A DNA stretch of 64,000 bases from Shewanella dokdonensis (GTDB lineage Bacteria > Pseudomonadota > Gammaproteobacteria > Enterobacterales > Shewanellaceae): the NCBI RefSeq assembly GCF_018394335.1, contig NZ_CP074572.1, positions 2,418,001-2,482,000 on the forward strand, read 5' to 3'. The notes below the pieces were generated by a model, which made no database searches, was not told where the DNA came from, and saw only the letters and a list, made by a program, of their open reading frames with translations. The position numbers and the translations under genes were made by a program. Shown here in pieces: positions 17,899 to 28,988 of the stretch. Position 1 is the stretch's first letter. Each line of letters starts with the position of its first letter.

Positions 17899-19388
17899 TT
17901 AGTAGCGGATCATTACTGATTTCAGCTCGGTATAATCCTCAATAAAGGCGGAACCATATTCACGGCCGATACCTGAACCTTTGGCACCACCAAAGGGCAC
18001 ACCTGGATCGACGATGGTATGCATATTCACCCAAACTGTACCTGCTTCAACCTGTGGCACTAATCGCAACGCCTTAGACAAATCATGTGTCCAAATAGAG
18101 GCTGTCAAACCATACGGGGTGTCGTTCATTTTGTGGATCAGTTCTGCTTCGGTGTCATAGGTGGCAAGCGTTGCCACTGGGCCAAAGACTTCTTCACGCC
18201 ATGACGCATTGTCGAGGGATTTTGCACGGATCACCGTTGGTTTAACGTAGAAGCCTGGGCGATTGTAAGTTTCACCGCCGACAACAAAACGGTCACCTTG
18301 GGCGGTGGCAGTTTCAAAGGCTTCAATCACTTTTTGTACTGATCTTCAGTGGCTACTGGGCCAAACTGGGCGTTTTCATCCATTGGATCGCCAGCTTCAA
18401 TACCTTCCAAACGGGCACGGATAGCCGCTTCAACCGCATCGATTTGGCTGGTATGCACCAAGAAACGTTCGGCAGAGGCACAGATTTGCCCTGTATGCAT
18501 AAAGCCTGGCTTCGAACATGCCGTTAACTATCTCTTCCACACTCATATCGGGCAGAAATCCGGCGGCATTCTTACCACCCAGTTCGAGGGTAACGTGTTT
18601 CAGGTTCGCTTTCATCGCCGCATCGGCAATGATATGCCCAGTACGTACTGAGCCAGTCAATGACACTTTAGCGATACGGTCATCAGGGATGATTTGGTCG
18701 CCTAATTTACCGGGGCCATTGATGACATTAAGGACACCGTCAGGCAGACCCGCTTCTTTACCCAGTTCAGCGACACGCAGCAGTGAAAATGGCGTCGGAG
18801 AGGCAGATTTCAGCAGTGCGGTGTTACCTGTGGCTAAGGCTGCGCCGAGTTTCCAGATAGGGATCATCACTGGGAAATTCCACGGAATAATCCCGAACAC
18901 CACGCCCAGTGGTTGGCGCAGGGTCATGGCAGTGTATTTTTCACCGTTTGCCGATGGCACTGATGGGGTCAGCGTTTGCCCCGCAATTTTGGTGGCCCAT
19001 CCAGCGTAATAACGCAGGAATTGTGCGGCCCAACCCACTTCAATCATCCGCGACAGCGACAGCAATTTACCTGATTGCAGGGTTTCCAATTGGGCAATTT
19101 CTTCGCCGTGCTGTTCAATCAAGTCAGCAAAGCGCAGCAAAATGCGTTCTTTTTGTGCGGGGTGGTGTCTGCCCAGGCACCTTTGAAGGCGGCATGGGCA
19201 CTGGCAATGGCTTGTTCCACTTCATCGTGAGTGGCGCGGGCAACGGTCCCCACTAATTCACCATTAGCGGGGTTACGGATCTCTTCGCGGTCAACGGCTG
19301 AACCGGGAACCGCTTTACCATTGATAAAATGACCTTGCTGACGCGCTAGAAACGCTTTGACTTCAGGCAGTAGCTGTACTTTAGCCAT
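17899..19388 (-). CDS. NAD(P)-dependent aldehyde dehydrogenase (three frameshifts)
   Basis: About 496 residues after correction, oxidising an aldehyde to its acid. Seen are IIPWNFPVMIP, the cofactor Lys region, SLTGSVRTG, the general-base Glu in LELGGKNA and the C-terminal EEVFGPVA and PFGGAKGSGIGREYG. The catalytic Cys (GQICASAE) is readable only in the shifted frame near 18,485. Breaks: T5 19150-19154 (one more T on the plus strand gives KKERILLRFADL), GG 18508-18509 (one fewer gives FEAGFMHTGQICASAE), T5 18331-18335 (one more gives YKKVIEAFETA). It is 28 bp downstream of the GMC gene, so alcohol and aldehyde oxidation are likely coupled. Confidence 0.88.
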
Positions 19389-19416
19389 AATATTATGTCC
19401 TTATGGTCGTTAAAAA

Positions 19417-21087
19417 TTAATGGGTTGCCACGGCAGCATCGGCATTGCTACGAGTGCCGGTTTTAGCTGCGGTGGTGTTGCTAAATGGGTCGCTGATGCC
19501 ACAGAGCAAATCGCTGGCTTTTTCAGCAATAGCGATAGTTGGGGCATTGGTGTTGCCGGATGGAATATGTGGCATCACTGAGCTATCGGCGACACGGAGT
19601 CCTTTAATGCCGTGTACGCGCAGTTCTGGGTCAACCACAGAAATCGCAGGGTCTTGACCGATACGACAGGTACCCACTGGGTGATAAACCGTGCGGGATA
19701 CGCGGCGTACATATTCCTCAATGGCGGCATCGTCATCGGCAGAACAGGTGGGGTTAAACACTTCAACTACGTGTTCTTTCAGTGCTGGTTGTTCAAAGAA
19801 TTTCAGCGCTAGTTTAGTGGCTCGAATTTGGCCTTGAACGTCTTCTTCTTTTTCCAAATATGCGGCGCGAATGCGTGGTAACTCTTCGGGATCTGCCGAG
19901 CGAATTTCTACTTCACCGCGAGATTTTGGCTGTAAGTGACCAGTTTTAATGGTGATGCCGTGAGTGTGACCTTTTTGGTTCAGATCTGGGTCATCCCAGG
20001 TGTCTAGGATTGGCAAAAAGTGGAATTGCACATCGGGGTGGCCTGAACCTGTACTGTCGATAAAGGCGAAGGCTTCCAGAATTGGAGAAGTTAAGACCCC
20101 GGAGCGGCTAAACACCCATTCGATGCCATGGCCTAGAGCTTTCAATCCCTTGTCTTCACCATAAAGCGAAATCGGTTCTTTGATGGTGGCGTTCACTGAC
20201 ATATGTAAGTGGTCGTGGAAGTTTTTACCTACTGGCAGCTCAAATTTTTGTTTTACGCCAGCACGTTTTAGTACATCGGCAGGGCCAACACCTGACAGTT
20301 GCAGCACTTTGGCTGAACCGATTGCACCGGCACAAACAATCACCTCTTGTTTGGCATTGGCGGTCACTTCTTTGCCATGCACTTTGTAAGTCACGCCAGT
20401 GGCGCGGCCATTGTCGATTTCTACGCGAGAAACCATGGCATTCAGTTCAAGGGTGAGGTTTTTATCATCGCGTACCCGTTTCAGATAAGTACGCGCAGTG
20501 GAAGCACGTTCCCCGTTATGGGTTGTGGTTTGGTAGAAGCCAACACCTTCCATTCGGGCGCCGTTATGATCGACGATATAGTCGTACCCGGCCTGTTGGC
20601 CCGCACGTACAAACGCATCACTCATGGGGTGACGATAACGGTTTTCGGAAACATACAGTGGGCCGCTGTTGCCATGGTATTCATTGGCCATGGCTTCGTT
20701 GTTTTCGGCTTTTTTGAAGTAGTGCAACATGGTGTCGCCATTCCAGCCAGTGGCACCAAAGTCGTTTTCCCACGCATCGTAGTCAGAACGTTGACCGCGC
20801 ACATACACCATGCCGTTGATAGAGGAACCGCCACCGAGCACTCTGCCTTGTAGCACATCCATAGAGCGGTTTTTGGTATAGGGTTCTGGTTCAGCCTTAT
20901 ATGGCCAAGATTTTTTAGGGATCACCAGCGCCATACCGCCTGGTGCCTTGATAAACAGGTTATTGTCGTTACCACCGGCTTCGAGCAACAGTACCGAACC
21001 TTTGCCTCGAGTTAACAGGTTATAAGCGATAACACATCCGGCAGAGCCGGCGCCGATAATGATATAGTCGAATGTTTGTGTAGACAT
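19417..21087 (-). CDS. GMC-family FAD oxidoreductase, choline-dehydrogenase-like
   Basis: 556 residues from the chosen start. FAD-binding [14 protein letters not shown] near residue 7 and LLLEAGG, the GMC signature [18 protein letters not shown], and the C-terminal [15 protein letters not shown] with the conserved His are present. Such enzymes oxidise alcohols, passing electrons to FAD and then the respiratory chain. BetA-like sequence and the following aldehyde dehydrogenase suggest alcohol-to-acid oxidation, but other GMC/ALDH pairs act on terpenoid or aliphatic alcohols, so betA is not assigned. An upstream extension to 21168 lacks family similarity. AGAGGAAG precedes the ATG at 21087, which decides the start. 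Confidence 0.9.
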   Translation of the reverse strand: MSTQTFDYIIIGAGSAGCVIAYNLLTRGKGSVLLLEAGGNDNNLFIKAPGGMALVIPKKSWPYKAEPEPYTKNRSMDVLQGRVLGGGSSINGMVYVRGQRSDYDAWENDFGATGWNGDTMLHYFKKAENNEAMANEYHGNSGPLYVSENRYRHPMSDAFVRAGQQAGYDYIVDHNGARMEGVGFYQTTTHNGERASTARTYLKRVRDDKNLTLELNAMVSRVEIDNGRATGVTYKVHGKEVTANAKQEVIVCAGAIGSAKVLQLSGVGPADVLKRAGVKQKFELPVGKNFHDHLHMSVNATIKEPISLYGEDKGLKALGHGIEWVFSRSGVLTSPILEAFAFIDSTGSGHPDVQFHFLPILDTWDDPDLNQKGHTHGITIKTGHLQPKSRGEVEIRSADPEELPRIRAAYLEKEEDVQGQIRATKLALKFFEQPALKEHVVEVFNPTCSADDDAAIEEYVRRVSRTVYHPVGTCRIGQDPAISVVDPELRVHGIKGLRVADSSVMPHIPSGNTNAPTIAIAEKASDLLCGISDPFSNTTAAKTGTRSNADAAVATH

Positions 21088-21414
21088 ATTTACTTCCTCT
21101 TTAGGCTCTAAAGCGACGACCAATAGGCGCGATCTTGCCGGTATCCATTGGTATGCCGTGGTATCCATTCATGGATTGCTTTACCTGAAAAACATCTAGA
21201 ATTCGTTATTGCATACATCCACCTGTCGATCTAATTTATTGTTTTTAAATGTTATTTTTTATGTCCATTGCTATCATAACCCCCAACGGGGTGACTGCAT
21301 CTGGGCATGGTTAATATCCCTTCTGCTCGCCACATTGTGTTGTGATGGCAAACATCAGTTATTGATGTGGCAGCGAACTGATAAATCCGGCAATTAGCTG
21401 GCATAGCTTCTCCG

Positions 21415-22559
21415 TTACGCTTGTTGCTCGCCGGACGTGCGGCGCAGCCGGTCGAGGTAACGGCGGTCATCCATAGTCGAAAGAACCACCGCGACCACCA
21501 TGCCAATACAGGCGCCGATCACTGTGTCCAATACCCGTTCTGGCACCATGGTGTCGCTGGGGATCCATGGCGCGGCCAGATGCGTTACTAACAATGCGGT
21601 GGGGGCAACAAACATCTGACCAAGGGCGTAGTTTTTGCCAATCACCATTTCAGTCACGGTTTGGAACACGCCAACAAAAGCGATTAAGCCCCAAATGTTT
21701 GGTTCAAGCTGCAATACTCCCCAGGCCATCATGGCGCCAATCGTGGTGCCAACCATACGTTGCAGCGCGCGGTTCATACTGACATGCAGGTATGCCCCTT
21801 GAGTCACCGCCAGTGCGCCCATGCCAGCCCAAGCGGGGTAGTGAACATCAAAGCCATAGCGCACAATAAACATGGCAACAGCTGTACTGATAACGGTGCG
21901 GGTAGATGCAATTAATCGATGGCTGACGGGCGGTGCCGGAGGCGCTTTGGGAAAGCTCGCCCAGGGCTTGGCACCTCACGTAAAAACGCAGTAGCCATGC
22001 AGATAAACCAACCCAGTAGCGTCGCGCCACCTGTTACTAATGTGCGTTCCAGGATCACTTGCGGGGTAACATCACCACCAATGCAGGAGCCGGCGGCGAA
22101 GACAAAAATCAGTGGCCCAGGTGCGCCATAGCGGCCAGTGACACAGATAAACAGGTAGATGCCGCACATGAACGCCAGCAGCAGAAGCAACCCCGCTTCT
22201 GGCAGCCCGGCGAATTTAGCAGACGATACAATCAGCACTGAGGCGGTCTGGATCGCCGCTGCTTGGAGCAGCATACGATTACGCCCAGCAGGTGATTCAA
22301 AGCGACCATACAGCGCAATCAACGAACCAATCCCGGCAAAGCCAACCATATGTGACCACGGTGACAAGTACACAACTATCAGCGCAATGACCGCAGTCAG
22401 GCCAGTTTGTGCCCCGGCCAGAAACTCATTGCGGAATGAAGCTAAAGGGGTCACCTGCAAGCTGCTTTTAACCTGCTGGCAATGCAACAGATACATAACG
22501 GTGCGCAGGAGCCCAACATTAGCTGTTGTTATTTGTTGTGTTTCGTTAGCTTGTCTCAT
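21415..22559 (-). CDS. FUSC-family (YccS/aromatic-acid exporter-like) membrane protein (one frameshift)
   Basis: About 380 residues in two hydrophobic blocks. The second, FIVRYGFDVHYPAWAGMGALAVTQ...MNRALQRMVGTTIGAMMAW, is the FUSC signature (RxxGTxxG), seen in AaeB and YccS exporters. The frame breaks near the TTT/GGG of 21956-21961 (plus strand); adding one base joins PGRAFPK to APPAPPVSHRLIASTRTV. Only the membrane part is present, without the large cytoplasmic domain of AaeB. It is upstream of the GMC gene on the same strand but separated by ~330 bp with no gene. Substrate unknown. Confidence 0.75.
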
Positions 22560-23210
22560 TGCTTTTGGCTTGCCTCGAACAAATTCGAGTCTGGGAAATT
22601 AATGGTGGTGGTGATGACTGTGAACGCAGTGCTCATCCTCTAGGGCGTGACAATGGACGCGGTGGAGCCTGACCCGAATGAGGCTATTATTTGCCCATAT
22701 AATTTGAATATCAAATCAAATTATTGCTAAAAAAGAGCAACATTTTCGAAAGAAATCGTCCGGTAATTTTGCAAATGGATGATGTGCTATTGACTCGCCA
22801 GCGCAGCTGTCCTTTGGCAAAGCAGCGCGGTGTGGTGACAAATTTGAATATAGATGAGTGCACTTTGGATGTTAGCGCTGCGTTAAGTATTTGCTGCCAT
22901 GAGGCTGAATTGGGGGCAATGTGCTCGAGTCCAGCTTGGTGGCGCAGGAATTGTTGCCCACTTAATCGCTGGTGTTTAATCGACAAGTGTCAGAACACTT
23001 TGGGCGCGAATGTTTACCTCGCTACATCGCGCGTAGTAGTTTCGTGATGATGTGGTCACCGTTATTTTAATACTTGTTATTTTTTGAAAATATTTATTTT
23101 AATGTCAATGAGTTACGTTTTTATTGGGGCTGATGTTAGTCATCTTGGATTTCGGCTCGAAACTGTTGTTGCCCAACTTACTATTCAGTATTCCCCTAGG
23201 CATTTAAGCC
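22560..23210. other. Gene-less 650-bp stretch
   Basis: A 107-codon frame (22724-23047, plus) and a 91-codon frame (22711-22986, minus) overlap each other, lack ribosome binding sites, and have Cys/Trp-rich composition unlike real neighbours. I call neither. The right half (23,040-23,160) is AT-rich. Confidence 0.5.
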
Positions 23211-23240
23211 ATCAAAAAATGGGCCATGAAGGCCCATTTT
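23211..23240 (-). terminator. Rho-independent terminator of the M14 peptidase gene
   Basis: A 10-bp stem AAAATGGGCC/GGCCCATTTT (23216-23225, 23231-23240). Read on the minus strand it ends in six T residues. It starts 18 bp after the peptidase stop codon. Confidence 0.85.
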
Positions 23241-23257
23241 ATCCTTGAAATGTTTGG

Positions 23258-26005
23258 TTACCGCAGCGGTGTGGCGTGAGCAGCGGCGCGGAAGATGGTG
23301 TTCATCAGCATCACGTTGAGGCCATCGAGATAGGCGCGGCTGGTGGGATCTTCGGTGTAGCCAATGACCATGCCTTTGCCGCTGGGCTGGTAAATCAAAA
23401 ATGGTTTATAAGCTAGTTGTTGCAGGTTTTCCTGCCACAAATAACCGCTGGCGAGCAGGTGTTTTTCATCGGCAAACCAGGCGACATTTTTACCCGAAGC
23501 CAGTTTAATTGGTGTGTAAATATCATGGCCACTGACCAGCGATACCACTTGCGGATTAACCCCAGCCGTCAGCCAATGCTCCTGATCCACCTCGACGTTA
23601 GCGAGCACTCCGGCCACGTTATCTGGTGTTTCCTTGTCATTTTCAATGGCGCTGATAAGTTCGGCATTTGACTTGAGCAACTGCCCCGGTACGCGGTTAT
23701 CTTTACTGTCTTTATCGTCTGCGCCGTTTTTGCTGGGGGTCGCCGCGGATTTTTCGGCTGTAGCCGGCGGTGCTTTATAGGCGAGTTCCTGTTGCACATC
23801 CAGCAAGCTGATTTTGGGCTGGGTGGCAAAGCGGGTGGCATCCGCAAAGGTGATCAACACACCGCCCTGTTTCACCCATGTTTTCAGATTAGTTGCACCT
23901 GCTTCACCCAAGGCGCTGCTGTAATCGCCGGATGGCAGAATCAACACCTGATAATGGCTGAGATTGGCACTGGCGAGTTTGTCGGAACGAATGGCGGTCA
24001 CTGGCCAGTGGAATTCCTGTTCCACCACAAAACGGGCGGCACCCGCGCTGAGTGAACTGACGGGCTCATCCCATGCCATAGCAACATTGGGGGCGGTCAT
24101 GGTGATGGTGTTTTCGCTGCCAAAACTTGGGCCTTGGCTGACCCAACTGCTATCAACGCCTGTGACTTGGGCCCCACTGTTATGGGCGATATGATTGACG
24201 AGCTCGGCGATATTTTCAGGATTAGCTTTCACTTCCACAATCAATGAACCCGCCGGATAGTGCTTATTGTCACCGGTGACAAAGGCTTTATCGGCGCTTT
24301 TAACGGTTAAGCCTGCTTGTAGGGCAGCCGTTAGAAAACGGCCCGCGGCCATATCGCCCCACGGTACCAGATATGCAACTTTGGCATCTGCGTGGGTGAC
24401 CTTGCCCAGCAAAGGTGTGTCAGCGGTCAGTTGATGGCTGCTGACGGCAACGGCCTTGCCGCAGGCATCGGTATCGATATTGAACATCAGCGGTAGCGAC
24501 CAGGCGGTGACATCATAGATTTCGTCATCCAGTTTGCGGGCGCGGCGCCGTTCCTGCTCTTTCAAGAAATCCTGCGCCATATCCACCTGTTTGGTAAAGG
24601 TGGTTTTAACAAAGCGGCCGCGTGGCTGAGCGGTATCAATAATATAAGCGCCCGCCGCATAATCTTTACCGCAGGCACTGAACGGTTTGTCAGCCTGTTG
24701 CACTTCTACCCCATGTTTTGCCATCAGCGTTGCCAGCTTGTAGCTGCCGGCCGCATCACGCACAGCGGGGATGATAAAGGTGCGCTCCTTGCTGTCATCT
24801 TTGCCAGCGCTAATCGCCTGTTGCTGATACTGATAAAAATCGCTCAGTAGTTTCTGGCGGTTATCCGCTGCCATTTCGGCCGTGGCAATAGCAGCAACAA
24901 AGTGTTTTTGTACCGTTTGCGGATAGGTAATGGTGTTACCGGTAACGGTGCGGAAGCTATCGCCACGGGCGGAAGCCACCTCGTAAGTAGCGGCAGAAGC
25001 GCCATAAAAGGTTGGCCAACTATCACCATATCCGGGATAAAAAGCATCGAAGACTTCATGGGTGAAGTAATCAAAGCCGAAGTGGTCAAAGTATTTGGCG
25101 TTGTTTTTGCCGACTAAGGTGTTATTGGCGATCTGCGCCTGATTCATATGGGGATTAAACGGGTTGGCAGCGGGCACAAAGAAGTAACTGGAATCACCGC
25201 CCATTTCATGTAAGTCAATGACAATATTGGGTTTGTAATGCAGCAGGGCACTAACTCGTCCGGCGGTTTCCGGCTGGGTGATTGCCAGCCAGTCACGATT
25301 CATGTCGAACAGGTAATGGTTACTGCGGCCACCGGGCCAAGGCTCGTTGTGCTCAACACTCAGACGGTCGCTGCTCGGCACCATTCCCACACTCTGATAG
25401 TAATAGTTTACGAAACGATTGCGGCCATCAGGGTTTTGCAGTGGGTCAATAAACACCAGCGTGTTGGCAAAAATCTTATCTATCACTGCGTCGTGTTGTG
25501 CTGCCAGCAGGTGATAAGTGGTCATCATGGCGGCATCGGTGCTGCTGATCTCATTGCCGTGCACACTATGCTCCAGCCACACAGAGGAGGGCAACTTATC
25601 GATCAGCGCTTTAGCTTGCTGGTTATTAAGCTTGCGGGGATCGGCCAGTGTTTGCATATCTGCGGCAAATTGTTCGAGGTGGGCGATAGTTTCTGGCTTG
25701 CCAATCACCGCATAAATTAATTTGCGGCCTTCCCAGCTCTGACCATAGTTGAAGATTTTGATGCGCTCTGGTGCGGCTTGTGCCAGCGCGTCGAAGTAGC
25801 GCAGCATGTCTTCATTACTGGTAATACGCTCGCCAATCTTGTAGCCAAGTATCTGTTCAATGGTGGGGATCTGGCTGTCGTATTGGGCACCGGGCCACAT
25901 GGCAATACTGGTAGGTACATGGCTCAAAGGCTGTGGCGCGGCCTGGGCAGGTAACTGCAAGGCGAAAGCCAGCGGTATTAGAGGTAACAGGTTGGGTATC
26001 TTCAT
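23258..26005 (-). CDS. Secreted M14-family zinc carboxypeptidase
   Basis: 915 residues with a signal peptide (MKIPNLLPLIPLAFALQLPAQA, cut after AQA). The M14 zinc site is visible as HSVHGNE (HxxE, ~residues 150) with the distal His likely in the IVIDLHEMGG segment, and substrate-binding NPDGRNRF. The C-terminal ~400 residues contain a glutamine-amidotransferase-like fold (LILPSGDYSSAL, WVKQGGVLITFADA) seen in large M14 peptidases of marine bacteria. A Lys/Asp-rich linker (DDKDSKDN) lies between. The longer start at 26074 adds residues that would precede the signal peptide, so ATG 26005 is chosen. It likely trims peptides in the periplasm. Confidence 0.9.
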   Translation of the reverse strand: MKIPNLLPLIPLAFALQLPAQAAPQPLSHVPTSIAMWPGAQYDSQIPTIEQILGYKIGERITSNEDMLRYFDALAQAAPERIKIFNYGQSWEGRKLIYAVIGKPETIAHLEQFAADMQTLADPRKLNNQQAKALIDKLPSSVWLEHSVHGNEISSTDAAMMTTYHLLAAQHDAVIDKIFANTLVFIDPLQNPDGRNRFVNYYYQSVGMVPSSDRLSVEHNEPWPGGRSNHYLFDMNRDWLAITQPETAGRVSALLHYKPNIVIDLHEMGGDSSYFFVPAANPFNPHMNQAQIANNTLVGKNNAKYFDHFGFDYFTHEVFDAFYPGYGDSWPTFYGASAATYEVASARGDSFRTVTGNTITYPQTVQKHFVAAIATAEMAADNRQKLLSDFYQYQQQAISAGKDDSKERTFIIPAVRDAAGSYKLATLMAKHGVEVQQADKPFSACGKDYAAGAYIIDTAQPRGRFVKTTFTKQVDMAQDFLKEQERRRARKLDDEIYDVTAWSLPLMFNIDTDACGKAVAVSSHQLTADTPLLGKVTHADAKVAYLVPWGDMAAGRFLTAALQAGLTVKSADKAFVTGDNKHYPAGSLIVEVKANPENIAELVNHIAHNSGAQVTGVDSSWVSQGPSFGSENTITMTAPNVAMAWDEPVSSLSAGAARFVVEQEFHWPVTAIRSDKLASANLSHYQVLILPSGDYSSALGEAGATNLKTWVKQGGVLITFADATRFATQPKISLLDVQQELAYKAPPATAEKSAATPSKNGADDKDSKDNRVPGQLLKSNAELISAIENDKETPDNVAGVLANVEVDQEHWLTAGVNPQVVSLVSGHDIYTPIKLASGKNVAWFADEKHLLASGYLWQENLQQLAYKPFLIYQPSGKGMVIGYTEDPTSRAYLDGLNVMLMNTIFRAAAHATPLR

Positions 26006-26179
26006 GATTGTTATATAAAAGCATATTGATGTTGCAATGATGCTAACGACATTTATCCCTGGCGACAAACGCAATATTGTCAGAGGTTATTGCTGTGATT
26101 GATGGTGTAAGGTAAGTATCAGCATACGGGATAACCCGTTATAATCGCGGCAAATAAGCCGCCAATTGATGAGAGTAAG

Positions 26180-26878
26180 GTGAACGGATTACAAAGTCGC
26201 AGGCGTAACACTAACCGCTGGCACCGTTTAGCCGTGTTGGTATTCGGGCTGGTTACGGCTAGCGGGCAAGCGGCGCAGACGCTGGATGTATATGCCATTC
26301 CGTCTAAACCGATAGTGCAACTGGTGAGTGACACCAGCAAGCAATTAGCCACTTATGGCATGCAGAGTTTTTATCAGCAGGGGCGCCCGGTACACATCAC
26401 GCTGTATCTGACGACTTTCCCTGATGATAGTGACGCTGCCATCAAACAGGTGGTGCAGCAACTGAGTCAGCAATATCAGCCCGTGCCGCTTAGCGCCAAA
26501 GGATTTACCGTGACCAAAGGTAACTGGGCATTTATTGATGTGGCGCGCAGCCGAGAGCTGCAACGGCTTGCTGATAAAGTGACGCTGGCACTAGAACCTC
26601 TGCGCGATCCCCATCCTGCGTTGCCCGAATGGGTGAAAGCTTACCCCGGTAAACTGGCGGCATTTGAGCGTTATGGCAGCCCTAATGTGTTCCAGAATTT
26701 TGAGCCACATCTGACGTTGCTGGCCGCCGAGAAAAATCCACAACTGGCAACATTCCAGCAGTTGATGCAGCAGCAAGTACCGAGTGCTAACGGTGAAATC
26801 ATCGGCTTAGGTATTGGTGTTACCGATGAATGGGGTCAGCAGCGGCAAGTGTTGGCAGAATATTTTTTCAAACCTTAG
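26180..26878 (+). CDS. 2H phosphoesterase superfamily protein with signal peptide
   Basis: 232 residues starting at GTG 26180. An N-terminal hydrophobic segment (LAVLVFGLVTASGQAA) predicts export. Two HxT motifs, VHITLYL (~residue 73) and PHLTLLA (~residue 175), are spaced as in 2H phosphoesterases such as RNA ligase-like and cyclic phosphodiesterases. An exported member is unusual, since most act on cytoplasmic RNA or nucleotides. The substrate could be a periplasmic cyclic nucleotide or RNA fragment, which is inference. It is divergent from the M14 peptidase. Confidence 0.75.
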   Translation: MNGLQSRRRNTNRWHRLAVLVFGLVTASGQAAQTLDVYAIPSKPIVQLVSDTSKQLATYGMQSFYQQGRPVHITLYLTTFPDDSDAAIKQVVQQLSQQYQPVPLSAKGFTVTKGNWAFIDVARSRELQRLADKVTLALEPLRDPHPALPEWVKAYPGKLAAFERYGSPNVFQNFEPHLTLLAAEKNPQLATFQQLMQQQVPSANGEIIGLGIGVTDEWGQQRQVLAEYFFKP

Positions 26879-26977
26879 TCGCGGTGATGCCGGCGGTAAA
26901 GAACTTGCCACCGTTAGTAAGTCGGTAGCAAGTTCAAGCCTATAGCATGGCTTAAGCACCTGTGGTTGTGCCGCGTC

Positions 26978-28086
26978 TTAATATCCGCTTTGTGCTAGTG
27001 TCGGGTAGTCGGTCAGCCCTGCGGCACCGCCGCCAAACAAGGTTTCGCGCTGATATTCATTGAGCGGTGCCCCTGTTTGTAATCGCTGTGGCAAATCTGG
27101 ATTTGCAATAAATGGCCGACCAAAGCCAATAAGATCGGCCCAGCCTTGTTCTAGCGCCTGCCGTGCACGCTCGGCGGTATATTTTCCGGCATAAATCATC
27201 AGCCCAGGAAATACTTGGCGTAGCGTCTGTCGAAATGCCAACGGCATGTCTGGTGCGTCATCCCAGTCAGCCTCAGCAATGTGCAAGTAGCCGATACCAA
27301 TCTCCCCTAAGCGTTTGGCTGCCGCCGTATACGTGGTTTGTGGATCTGCATCCACACAACCGTTTAGCGTAGTCAATGGGGCTAAACGCACACCAACTTT
27401 ATTGGCTTGGCCGGTAGCCTCCACCAGCGCCTGTGCAACTTCATCCAGAAAACGCAGCCGGTTTTCCAGTGAGCCACCATATTCATCGGTGCGGTTATTG
27501 GCGTTGGAATCTAGGAACTGGTTTACCAGATAACCGTTAGCCGCGTGCAGCTCTACACCATCAAAACCTGCTGCCATGGCATTGCGTGCCGCCTGTGCAT
27601 ATTGGTTGATAACCTGCTGAATTTCGGCCACCGATAACGCACGGGGCATCGAAGCTTCTACAAATCCTTTGGTACTATTGTCATCAATAAAGACTTTTAC
27701 TCCAGGTGCCTGAATCGCTGAGGAAGACACAGGTGCTTCACCGTCCAGCAGGCTAGTGTGACTCAGTCGACCCACATGCCATAATTGCGCGAAGATTCGC
27801 CCCCTGCGGCATGCACAGTATCAACCACTTTGCGCCAGCCAGCGATTTGCGCATCGCTACAGATCCCTGGCGTCCAGGCGTAACCTTTGGCTAATGCTGA
27901 AATATAAGTGCCTTCGGTGATGATCAATCCAGCGCTGGCACGTTGGGCATAGTAAGTGGCCATCAACTCGTTGGCGATATCTCCAGGCTGGCTGGATCGA
28001 GAACGAGTCATTGGTGGCATTACCACCCGGTTAGGCAGTTGTAATTCTCCGAACTGTAAAGGGCTAAACAAGGGATCTTGCTGCAT
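26978..28086 (-). CDS. NemA-like Old Yellow Enzyme ene-reductase (one frameshift)
   Basis: FMN-dependent reductase of N-ethylmaleimide, nitroesters and enones, classical OYE class. Features: FSPLQFGELQLPNRVVMPPMTRSR, catalytic HAANGYLVNQFLD, NRTDEYGGSLENR, and the FMN phosphate end FGRPFIANPDLP. The frame breaks at the C5 run 27800-27804 (G5 on the coding strand); a sixth base gives AGGRIFAQLWHVGRLSH, the family sequence. About 369 residues, normal length. It is downstream of dkgB and the MFS gene, all minus strand; a LysR gene is divergent at 30292. Confidence 0.9.
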
Positions 28087-28158
28087 AATTTACTCCAAAT
28101 ATATTGATGTGTGGCCGCAGTGCATCGCGGTATTCACTGCGGATGATGAGTTAACGGG

Positions 28159-28961
28159 TTAGTCCCAAAGCGGGGCGAGATCTTCTGGGTCGACTTCGCG
28201 GCCATTGCGCTCAAGGGTGGCAATCTGTGCCATCTGCTGGTCAGTAAGTCGCAGTTTTTGTGCTAGCAGGTTACTGGCTAGATTGGCGCGTTTAGTCGAG
28301 GATGGGATAACGGCATATCCCAGTTGCATCGCCCAAGCCAGCGCGATTTGCGCCGGGGTTGCTTGATGTTGACGGGCAATCTCGGCTAATAGCGGATCGG
28401 CTAACACTTTGCCGTAAGCCAGCGTCATGTATGAGGTCACTGGGATCTGCTGTTGCTGCATAAAGGCCGTTAACTGGCGGTTCTGTAAGTAGGGGCTCAG
28501 TTCTATCTGATTGGTCGCAATTGTTTCACGGCCAACCACATCAATCGCCTGTTGTAACAAGGCAATATTGAAGTTGGAAACCCCAATCTGTCGGGTAAGA
28601 CCAAGGTTTTGCGCTTGCTGCAATGCCGTCATGTACTCGGTAAGTGCCACGCCATTTCCGGGGCTGGCCAATGAATGAGCGTCAGATCAACATAATCAGT
28701 CCCCAGTTTGCGCAGGCTTTCTTCAAGACTGGCAATCAACTTGTCGTGGCGGTAGTTTTCCGTCCAGATCTTGGTCGTAAGAAACAGCTGTTGCCGCGGG
28801 ATACCACTGGCAGCAATTGCGGTTCCAATCTCGGCTTCATTACCGTAAATCTGCGCAGTATCAATGGCGCGGTAACCGAGCGCTAAAGCGGTCGATACTG
28901 AATCAATCACTACTTGGTCTTTCAGGCGGAAAGTACCAACACCAAAAAGAGGAATGGTCAT
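28159..28961 (-). CDS. dkgB: DkgB, aldo-keto reductase (2,5-diketo-D-gluconate reductase B type; one frameshift)
   Basis: NADPH-dependent reductase of small aldehydes and ketones such as methylglyoxal. Close to E. coli DkgB throughout: [33 protein letters not shown] with catalytic Asp and Tyr, [48 protein letters not shown] and the ending LAPLWD. The frame breaks at the G4 run 28660-28663 (C4 on the coding strand); a fifth C gives [14 protein letters not shown]. Start 28961 gives MTIPLFGVG, matching the family, rather than 28976. Confidence 0.92.
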
Positions 28962-28988
28962 ACTAAGATGCTCCAATTGCTGTGATTA

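Noticed and set aside
19417..21087. Naming the GMC gene betA and the aldehyde dehydrogenase betB
   Set aside because: Motifs fit the wide families but the bet partners are missing, so the substrate is not supported.
22711..23047. Overlapping frames on both strands between the FUSC and M14 genes
   Set aside because: Neither has a start signal or recognisable content; they overlap each other almost completely.
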